64,000 nucleotides of DNA, taken from assembly GCF_004346865.1 (NCBI RefSeq), contig NZ_SMGR01000001.1, positions 124,001 to 188,000 on the forward strand. The letters are read 5' to 3'. The notes beneath the pieces were generated by a model. The model was not told the origin of the DNA, did no database searches, and saw only the letters and a program-made list of their open reading frames with translations. Source of the DNA: Shimia isoporae (GTDB taxonomy: Bacteria; Pseudomonadota; Alphaproteobacteria; Rhodobacterales; Rhodobacteraceae). Both the position numbers and the translations under genes were made by a program. Shown in pieces: positions 56,487-64,000 of the stretch (positions within the stretch are counted from its first letter, which is position 1; each line of letters opens with the position of its first letter).

Positions 56487-57464
56487 ATGGCGAAATCTGA
56501 TCAAGTGCCGGTGGAGCACGGGTTTGGCCCGCGCCCCGAGGCGGCAGACGTGGTTGCGGACATCGATCTTGGCGGTAAGACAGCCGTTGTGACCGGCGGT
56601 TACAGCGGGCTGGGATTGGAGACCGTGCGCGCTTTGGCTGGCCGAGGTGCGCAGGTGATTGTACCGGTCAGGACACCTGAAAAGGCGGAAGCGGCGCTTG
56701 CCGACGTTGCCGGAGATGTTGTGGCCCTGCCGATGGACTTGTCGGAAATCAAGACCATCTCGCGGTTTGCGAACGAATTGGCGAATTCGCTGAACAAGCT
56801 GGATCTGCTGATCAACAATGCGGGGATCATGGCTTGTCCGATGGAGCGTGTCGGTCCGGGCTGGGAGAGTCAGTTTGGTGTGAACCACATGGGCCATTTC
56901 GCTCTGACGCAGGCAATGATGGGGCTGCTGAGCGCGGCGGAGGCACCGAGGGTGGTGAGCCTGTCATCGACCGGACACAAGCTGTCGCCAGTCCGCTGGG
57001 ATGACATTCAGTATGAGAGCACGGAGTATGACAAATGGCAGGCCTACGGGCAGGCCAAGACGGCTAATGCGCTGTTTGCCAATGCGCTGTCGCGGCGCCT
57101 GAAGGTCACGGACGGGCTGGCGTTTTCGGTACATCCGGGCGGGATTTTCACGCCGTTGCAACGGCATTTGCCGAAAGAAGAGATGATCGCGCTGGGCTGG
57201 CTTGGTGAGGATGGCGAGCCGTCTGAGCTCGCTAAGCAGGGCTTCAAAACGCCGGAGCAGGGGGCGGCGACCTCGGTGTGGGCGGCGACCTCGCCGCTGC
57301 TGGAAGGCAAGGCAGGCGTCTATTGCGAGGATTGCAATATTGCGTCGCCGACCGATCCGGATAGCCCGACCGCTCGTTATTTCGGGGTGGATGATCACGC
57401 CACGGATGATGAGGCAGCAGAGCGGCTTTGGGCTGTGAGTGAGGCGTTGCTGAACGCGGCTTGA
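56487..57464 (+). CDS. Short-chain dehydrogenase, paralog of 14644-15594
   Basis: A 325-residue SDR: TGGYSGLGLETVRALA, LLINNAGIMACP, catalytic YGQAK and VHPGGIFTP. It resembles the WWOX-like SDR at 14.6-15.6 kb. GGAGAGGAAATTG precedes ATG 56487. Substrate unknown. Confidence 0.9.
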   Translation: MAKSDQVPVEHGFGPRPEAADVVADIDLGGKTAVVTGGYSGLGLETVRALAGRGAQVIVPVRTPEKAEAALADVAGDVVALPMDLSEIKTISRFANELANSLNKLDLLINNAGIMACPMERVGPGWESQFGVNHMGHFALTQAMMGLLSAAEAPRVVSLSSTGHKLSPVRWDDIQYESTEYDKWQAYGQAKTANALFANALSRRLKVTDGLAFSVHPGGIFTPLQRHLPKEEMIALGWLGEDGEPSELAKQGFKTPEQGAATSVWAATSPLLEGKAGVYCEDCNIASPTDPDSPTARYFGVDDHATDDEAAERLWAVSEALLNAA

Positions 57465-57503
57465 GGTGAAATTTTCTTGGTCCGGATCAGGCCGTCAGGC
57501 CCC

Positions 57504-57622
57504 GGGCCGCGCCCTGGGCTCAGCCCGTTCGGACCTGAATTGATCCACAGGATCAATTCCTGGACGGTCCTCACTCCCCACGGGAGGGCGCTTTCGCTTC
57601 CTCCCAGGGTCGGGCGCGGCCC
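57504..57622. repeat. Three-arm structured intergenic element
   Basis: GGGCCGCGCCC (57504-57514) pairs with GGGCGCGGCCC (57612-57622). Inside lie AATTGATCC-ACA-GGATCAATT (57538-57558) with a GGACC/GGTCC stem below it, and GGGAGG/CCTCCC (57582-57587, 57600-57605). It looks like a dispersed palindromic repeat rather than a gene. Confidence 0.55.
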
Positions 57623-57680
57623 CTATTCGTTGATAGCTTCAGGCGCTTGAATTTTAGAGCCCTGCTGCTAGCGTCGCTCC

Positions 57681-58328
57681 ATGACCAAACGCTCTATCGA
57701 ATACTTCTATTCCACCCATTCCGCATTTGCCTATCTCGGCGCCCAACGGCTGGCCGAGATTTGTGATGCGCATGACTGTCATTTGATCCACCGTCCGTTT
57801 GAACTGTCGCCTGTCGTCGAAGCTGCCGGCGGTTTGTCCTTTGCGGGGCGGACGCAGGCGCATGTGGATTATTTCTTTGGCCGCGAGATCGAGCGCTGGG
57901 CGGAGTATCGCGGTCTGCCGGTGATTGCACATCGCCCGACCTATCACGACAACGCGCTACATCTGTCCAGCGGGATGTTGATTGCAGCAGAGCAGGCGGG
58001 GCTGGATGTGGATGCGCTGTCGTTTGCGCTGTTGCAGGGGCATTGGCGCGACGACATTGATCTGAACTGCCCCGAGGATTTGGCGCGGGTGGCTGCGGCT
58101 GTGGGCGTCGATGCGGCGCCCTTGTTGATGGCGGCGATGACGCCGAATGTGCAGGCGGTGTTTCAGGACAACACGCAGGAGGCCTTGAGGCGTGGGGTCT
58201 TTGGCTCGCCGACGTATTTTGTCGATGGGGACATGTTTTACGGACAGGACCATCTGGAGCTGGTGGAACGGGCGCTGATGCAGCCGTTTGCGGTGAGCGG
58301 GTTTAGGAACCCGCCGGTGGACGGGTAG
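57681..58328 (+). CDS. 2-hydroxychromene-2-carboxylate isomerase-like protein
   Basis: A 215-residue DsbA-fold enzyme: Ser14 in YSTHSAFAYLG, and GVFGSPTYFVDGDMFYGQDH at the C-terminus. Paralog of the gene at 43034-43633. Stands alone behind the structured element. Glutathione-dependent isomerase or reductase; substrate unknown. Confidence 0.88.
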   Translation: MTKRSIEYFYSTHSAFAYLGAQRLAEICDAHDCHLIHRPFELSPVVEAAGGLSFAGRTQAHVDYFFGREIERWAEYRGLPVIAHRPTYHDNALHLSSGMLIAAEQAGLDVDALSFALLQGHWRDDIDLNCPEDLARVAAAVGVDAAPLLMAAMTPNVQAVFQDNTQEALRRGVFGSPTYFVDGDMFYGQDHLELVERALMQPFAVSGFRNPPVDG

Positions 58329-58437
58329 GCAGAGGCTCTGGATTGAGCCGCCAAGCAACTCGTTAGGGCGAAATTGACACATGCATTGCGCGAGTTTAGC
58401 GTTTTGAAATCATTTTAAAGGGTTTTAGGCTACAATT

Positions 58438-58920
58438 ATGCGTTCATTTTTTACCGCTGCCGCCGTTTTGTGTGCGGCCACCTCTGCTCATGCCATCGAA
58501 GGGTTCAACATCTGTCTTCATTCGGTCGCGGCGCACTCTGTTCGCTTATGCCAAGCCGCCTGTAATTCAAATTGTGCGGTTCCGATTGGGCGCGGCGATG
58601 TCCGTTTTTATCAATGGAATTACCCTCAGATTCCGGTGGTCTGTGCAACGTGGGACAAGGCTGGTGGGCAAACTGGTTGGGCCGAGACGTCGTATCTCGC
58701 TTTGCCGCCACAAGCGTTCAAAACCAAGGGCACCCTTCCGGACCCCGCGATGACCAACGTTAACCCGACATATTCCGACATGAACCCTGGGGTGGTGTAT
58801 TCGATCTACGTCAGCGGCGAGACGACCTTTCGGTCTGATCTGTCGTCGATCCCGGCAAATGTCCATGGCTGCGCCAATGCGTCGACCGGGACGAACAGGG
58901 TTATTGTTGTCGGCCCTTGA
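58438..58920 (+). CDS. Secreted protein of unknown function
   Basis: A 160-residue protein with signal peptide MRSFFTAAAVLCAATSAHA and six Cys in the mature part (NICLHSV, LCQAAC, NCAVPIG, VVCATW, HGCANA), which suggests disulfides. Family not recognised. AAAGGG lies 15 bases before the ATG. Confidence 0.6.
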   Translation: MRSFFTAAAVLCAATSAHAIEGFNICLHSVAAHSVRLCQAACNSNCAVPIGRGDVRFYQWNYPQIPVVCATWDKAGGQTGWAETSYLALPPQAFKTKGTLPDPAMTNVNPTYSDMNPGVVYSIYVSGETTFRSDLSSIPANVHGCANASTGTNRVIVVGP

Positions 58921-58997
58921 GGGGAGGAATTTGTTGGACGAGCGCCGGAAGTGTCCCAAAATATCAGGACCGTTATCTTTCTTTAGGGAATTCTAAC

Positions 58998-59465
58998 GTG
59001 CGACTTAATTTTCGGGCGATTTGTGGGGCTATTCTTGCGATCTCTCTATCTGGATGCGTTCAGACCAAGACGTCCTCGACCATTGTTTTGGATGCTGAGG
59101 CAATGGGTGCGCATGAAAGAGGCGCGCTGGCTTCGGCACTTCTCCAAAAAGCTGATAAGCTCGGCGGCAGGTGTGTACTGGTGAACAAATCGCGAAGCTG
59201 GCATAGCTGCAACAGCCTCTCTGGTGGGCAAGATGTGAGACTTTCCTTCGGGTATCGTCCAAACGGGGACTACGGAGTTTCTATTTCTTCTACGGTGGTG
59301 CATTGGTTGCCTCCTAAGCCCGACAGCGTCACGGCTGGCGCGTTGCTTCCGGAGCTTCATCGAGGTCTAGAGCTTTGGGCATTGGACACGATTTCCAACG
59401 ATGTGGTTTTGTCGGCGCACCGGAGCTATCTCGGATATGACTTTAGGATATCCTTACAAGATTAA
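58998..59465 (+). CDS. Lipoprotein of unknown function
   Basis: A 155-residue protein from GTG 58998, with lipobox ISLSGC at about residues 16-21. The mature part has no recognised domain. Lies 77 bp after the small secreted protein gene, perhaps in one operon; upstream of groES but read separately. Confidence 0.6.
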   Translation: MRLNFRAICGAILAISLSGCVQTKTSSTIVLDAEAMGAHERGALASALLQKADKLGGRCVLVNKSRSWHSCNSLSGGQDVRLSFGYRPNGDYGVSISSTVVHWLPPKPDSVTAGALLPELHRGLELWALDTISNDVVLSAHRSYLGYDFRISLQD

Positions 59466-59483
59466 AAAACTTCGCCCCCGCCG

Positions 59484-59512
59484 TTGACTCCTCCCGCCGC
59501 TGCCCCTACCTC
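59484..59512 (+). promoter_or_regulatory. Probable groESL promoter
   Basis: TTGACT, 17-bp spacer, TACCTC, ending just before the CIRCE element, which would then overlap the transcript start. The -10 box is weak and looks more like a heat-shock sigma type. Confidence 0.45.
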
Positions 59513-59520
59513 TTTCGCCG

Positions 59521-59547
59521 TTAGCACTCGACCCGAGTGAGTGCTAA
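59521..59547. promoter_or_regulatory. CIRCE element (HrcA operator)
   Basis: TTAGCACTC-N9-GAGTGCTAA, a perfect match to the CIRCE consensus, placed before groES. HrcA bound here represses groESL in the absence of heat stress. Confidence 0.97.
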
Positions 59548-59614
59548 TCGCCCAAGCGGTGCCGCAGAATGGCATCGGGGCGTGGGAGAAACTTTGAGTG
59601 AAGGAACCTCGAAG

Positions 59615-59902
59615 ATGGCATTTACACCGCTGCACGATCGCGTGCTTGTACGCCGCGTTGAAAGCGATGAGAAAACCGCAGGCGGGCTGATCATCCCCGA
59701 TAGCGCAAAAGAGAAGCCGGCAGAAGGCGAAATCGTTTCCGTAGGCGCAGGCCTGCGTGACGACGCTGGCAAGCGCGTAGAACTGGACGTCAAAGCTGGC
59801 GACAAAGTTCTGTTCGGCAAGTGGTCCGGCACCGAAGTCACCGTTGACGGTGAAGAGCTGCTGATCATGAAAGAATCCGACATCATGGGCATCATTGCCT
59901 GA
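59615..59902 (+). CDS. groES: Co-chaperonin GroES
   Basis: A 95-residue Gro[26 protein letters not shown] loop and [21 protein letters not shown]. Caps GroEL. ATG 59615 has GAAGGAACC upstream. The long 5' frame to 59537 is the leader. Confidence 0.98.
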   Translation: MAFTPLHDRVLVRRVESDEKTAGGLIIPDSAKEKPAEGEIVSVGAGLRDDAGKRVELDVKAGDKVLFGKWSGTEVTVDGEELLIMKESDIMGIIA

Positions 59903-59910
59903 TCGTCTGA

Positions 59911-61587
<1,677 letters not shown>

Positions 61588-61612
61588 TCACTGTTCGCTT
61601 TGCGAACGGTGA
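61588..61612 (+). terminator. Hairpin at the groEL stop
   Basis: TCACTGTTCGC / GCGAACGGTGA with a 3-base loop, directly after the groEL stop. No T-run, so it may stabilise the message or aid the terminator further down. Confidence 0.55.
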
Positions 61613-61670
61613 TGCGACAGGCGATTGGCCTTTGGGCCATTCTGCCGATAGCCGCAGCCCGAGAGATAGA

Positions 61671-61696
61671 GGGTCGCCTTCGGGCGGCCCTTTTTT
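61671..61696 (+). terminator. groESL intrinsic terminator with UUCG tetraloop
   Basis: GGGTCGCC-TTCG-GGGCGGCC stem with a stable UUCG loop and six T residues. A near copy is at 63914-63938, and a half copy at 63255-63266. Confidence 0.85.
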
Positions 61697-61857
61697 GTCA
61701 GTGGTGTTTGAGAGTTGCTTGAAGATCAAACTGCAATGGCCGGTTCGAACCCGAAGCGGCCGATCATTCATATCCATGCATAGAGTTTCAGTTTTTGTGC
61801 TAGCGTTGTCCAATTGCGAGCAGAACCGTTCGGACGGACTGACAAAAAGGGGAAGTG

Positions 61858-63138
61858 ATGATGCTGGCTGATCGATACGGACTGACACTGACGACCAGTC
61901 TACCCCAAGCGCGGGACGCATATGTTGAAGGACTTGATCACATTCTTGCCGCGACCTTTGGCGCTAGTGACGCTTTCACCGCGTCTGTAGCGGCAGATCC
62001 CGATTTTGCCCTCGGCCATGTTGGGCTTGCGCGAGCTCGAATGTACGACGGCGATATGCCCGGCGCCCAGGAGGCAATTGCATCGGCACTCTCCTGCGCG
62101 TCGGGGCTGACAGAACGTGAGCAGAGCCATCTCGCGGTTTTCGATCTCTTACTTCAGGGCCGTGTGCCCGAAGCCCGAGGCGCGGTTCTGGAACACACTG
62201 CAAATCATCCACGTGATGTCTTGGTCGCACAGATTTGCACCAATATTTTTGGCTTGATTGGAATGTCGGGCGAACCAGGTCGGGAAAGCATACAACTTGC
62301 TTACACCACAAAACTGTTTGATGCCTTGGGCGAGGACTGGTGGGTAATGAGCGTTCACGGTCAGGCGCTGTGCGAGGTGGGACGGCTCGACGAAGCAATG
62401 TCTATGATGGACGGCTCTCTCGCTTTGAACAATGCCAACGCGAATGCCTCGCATTTCAAAGCGCATACACTCTACGAACAGGGGTTTGGGGAAGCTGGCC
62501 GCGCCTACCTTGCCGACTGGATTTCAGACTATGATGCGCGCTCTTTGTTGCACGGCCATTTGAGCTGGCATCGCGCTTTGTGGGCATTGGAACAGGAGGA
62601 TGAAACGGAGCTATGGTCGATTTACGACGGAGCGATAGCGCCCACTACGTCGTTTTCGCTGCCAATTAATGTTCTGACCGATGCTGCAGCTCTTCTGTAT
62701 CGTTCTGAGATTGCAGGTTTCAAAGTTGCGCCCGAACGTTGGAGGGACCTGAGCGATTACGCATCACAGTTTTTTCCAAATCCGGGCATGAGTTTTGCCG
62801 ACATACACAGCGCGCTGGCCCATGCCATGGCTGGAGATGGAGAGCGCCTTTCGCTCCTGACCGAAACGCAGTCGGGTTTTGCGGCAGACCTTGTTCGCCC
62901 TGTGGCACAAGCTTGGGGTGCGATCGCACGGCAGGATTGGACGGCCGCACTGCAACACCTAACGCCAGTTATGGCGGATCACGCTCGCCTCGGAGGCAGC
63001 CGAGCGCAGCGCGACCTATTGGAGCTGACTTACTTGAACCTGCTGTTGAGATCCGGAAATGCTCTAGAGGCGCATCGAACGGCAATAGCGCGACGCCCGA
63101 TCTTCAGTCAGAGTGCGCCAATTGCTGGATTTGCCTGA
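61858..63138 (+). CDS. TPR protein, TTC38-like
   Basis: A 426-residue all-helical TPR protein. VAADPDFALGHVGLAR, LTEREQSHLAVFDLLLQG and HLSWHRALWALEQED follow the layout of the eukaryotic TTC38 family. No signal peptide or TM. AAAAAGGGGAAG precedes tandem ATGs (61858, 61861). It lies between groEL-side terminator copies. Function unknown. Confidence 0.8.
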   Translation: MMLADRYGLTLTTSLPQARDAYVEGLDHILAATFGASDAFTASVAADPDFALGHVGLARARMYDGDMPGAQEAIASALSCASGLTEREQSHLAVFDLLLQGRVPEARGAVLEHTANHPRDVLVAQICTNIFGLIGMSGEPGRESIQLAYTTKLFDALGEDWWVMSVHGQALCEVGRLDEAMSMMDGSLALNNANANASHFKAHTLYEQGFGEAGRAYLADWISDYDARSLLHGHLSWHRALWALEQEDETELWSIYDGAIAPTTSFSLPINVLTDAAALLYRSEIAGFKVAPERWRDLSDYASQFFPNPGMSFADIHSALAHAMAGDGERLSLLTETQSGFAADLVRPVAQAWGAIARQDWTAALQHLTPVMADHARLGGSRAQRDLLELTYLNLLLRSGNALEAHRTAIARRPIFSQSAPIAGFA

Positions 63139-63251
63139 GTTGGCTGCGGCTTTCTTGAACAGTTACTTGAAATGAGCCCGGTTTAGCTAAGATGTGAACG
63201 ACCATTTGGCCCGCATATCAGCCATCCAATAAGGACGGCTTACAAATGCAA

Positions 63252-63269
63252 TCCCGGGCGGCCCTTTTC
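63252..63269 (+). repeat. Half copy of the groEL-side terminator
   Basis: CCCGGGCGGCCCTTTTCT matches the 3' arm and T-run of the 61671 terminator but lacks its 5' arm. Decayed copy between the TPR and DUF4375-like genes. Confidence 0.5.
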
Positions 63270-63324
63270 TTTTCGATACCACTGTGAATAATGCAGGAAT
63301 ATCAACTTAAAGAGGTATTTCTGT

Positions 63325-63888
63325 ATGCTGGAATTGCCTAAATTGGCCGAAGAAGATCTCGCCAAATTCAACCGCGATCAGTCAGACGGTTTTATTCTAG
63401 GCGACCTATATGTGGCGATGTTTCCGCAAGACGTCTCTATCGAACTCGGCCAATTGCGAACACCAAATGTTGTGATCAACGGCTATCAAAGCCTACTCGA
63501 CACTCGACAAATCTCCGAAAACCAGTGGATCGTTTTCTGCGCTTCACACTTAATTGGCGGAATTGCCAACGGTGGCGTTTGGGAAGGTCTATTGGAAAGC
63601 TATCCACAACTGGTCCCGGATTGTATTCCGTTACTCACTAAACTCGGATTGGAAGCAGCCGCTGAAGAATTTGAAGCGGTGTTCGCTCCATTGCTGACCG
63701 TCCAGAGCACACACAGACGAAACCTTGCCGTTACTGGTCAATTTGATCTTGCTCAATATGGAGAAGACTACGCTGCCGTGGGAGAAATCCTCGACGAGGA
63801 GAGGGTTGACGCATTCGAACGCGCTTTTGAGGACACCTACCAAGCGCAAATTGAAAGTGCTGCAGTGAACTTCGTTTTCGACGTATAG
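63325..63888 (+). CDS. DUF4375/DMP19-like protein
   Basis: A 187-residue acidic protein. HLIGGIANGGVWEGLLESYP and TKLGLEAAAEEFEAVFAPLL resemble the NGGF...A.ALxxIGA layout of the DUF4375 (DMP19-like) family. Base composition is lower in G+C than its neighbours. Between terminator copies; possible recent arrival. Function unknown; DUF4375 relatives in some toxin loci act as immunity-like proteins (uncertain). Confidence 0.6.
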   Translation: MLELPKLAEEDLAKFNRDQSDGFILGDLYVAMFPQDVSIELGQLRTPNVVINGYQSLLDTRQISENQWIVFCASHLIGGIANGGVWEGLLESYPQLVPDCIPLLTKLGLEAAAEEFEAVFAPLLTVQSTHRRNLAVTGQFDLAQYGEDYAAVGEILDEERVDAFERAFEDTYQAQIESAAVNFVFDV

Positions 63889-63913
63889 ACAGGCGGTCCA
63901 CCCCCGCTCGAAT

Positions 63914-63938
63914 GGTCGCCTTCGGGCGGCCCTTTTTT
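63914..63938 (+). terminator. Second UUCG terminator, copy of 61671-61696
   Basis: GGTCGCC-TTCG-GGGCGGCC with six T residues, 25 bases after the DUF4375-like gene. The following 60 bases also resemble those after the first copy (GAGAGTTGCTT-AAG, GCAATGGC). Confidence 0.8.
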
Positions 63939-64000
63939 GTGAATGAGGGTGAGAGTTGCTTAAAGGGCAAAGCGCAATGGCTGTTTTGGGCCCATAGTAA

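Overview
The window is ordinary chromosomal DNA of an alphaproteobacterium, most likely a marine Rhodobacterales (Roseobacter-clade) species. The grounds are the five-gene F1 ATP synthase operon (atpHAGDC) without F0 genes, a groESL operon behind a CIRCE element, several alphaproteobacterial DUF families (DUF2092, DUF2125, DUF2161, TIGR01459 HAD), many GTG starts and a moderately high G+C content. I saw no tRNA, rRNA, CRISPR array, transposase or phage gene.

Layout. 1-9.4 kb: a truncated sensor histidine kinase with a molybdopterin-fold partner, divergent from a LuxR-type response regulator; an envelope set (DUF2092 protein, Pro/Arg-rich peptidoglycan-binding protein, LpxR-like lipid A deacylase); a Hint-domain protein; a haloalkane dehalogenase operon divergent from its probable TetR repressor. 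9.4-19 kb: an LpxO-like lipid A hydroxylase, single-gene units (NTF2-like, alpha/beta hydrolase, AraC regulator, polysaccharide-lyase-like, SDR, hemerythrin), rpsD with a clear promoter and terminator, and an FkbM methyltransferase. 19-32 kb: an overlapping hisC-tyrA-extensin operon, DUF2125, ChaC, a MotA/ExbB-like plus MotB/OmpA-like pair with a very long coiled coil, an M23 peptidase, clpA, gloB and a methyltransferase. 32-35 kb: two paralogous, very acidic, membrane-anchored RTX-like proteins. 35.6-40.4 kb: atpHAGDC. 40.5-57.5 kb: mixed housekeeping and catabolic genes (TauD-like dioxygenase, H-type lectin, prs, DsbA-like isomerase, a six-gene ribF operon, GT25, MarR plus hydrolase, Mn-dependent pyrophosphatase, TraB/GumN, DUF2161, quinone reductase, sulfotransferase, SDR). 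57.5-64 kb: a structured intergenic element, a second isomerase, two small secreted proteins, groESL, and a downstream region where a TTC38-like TPR gene and a DUF4375-like gene lie between copies of the groEL-side terminator.

How the genes fit together. LpxR-like and LpxO-like enzymes both alter lipid A, and DUF2092, the PG-binding protein, extensin/LAS, M23 and the MotAB-like pair all act in the envelope. Regulators sit next to visible operators: TetR with a TGGATAG/CTATCCA palindrome, MarR with two TTCG-N3-GCGAAC sites, HrcA-type CIRCE at groESL, and an unexplained 16-bp palindrome over the probable atp promoter. The best leads for something undescribed are the MotAB-like coiled-coil pair, the paired RTX-like anchored proteins, the atp palindrome and the modular region downstream of groEL.
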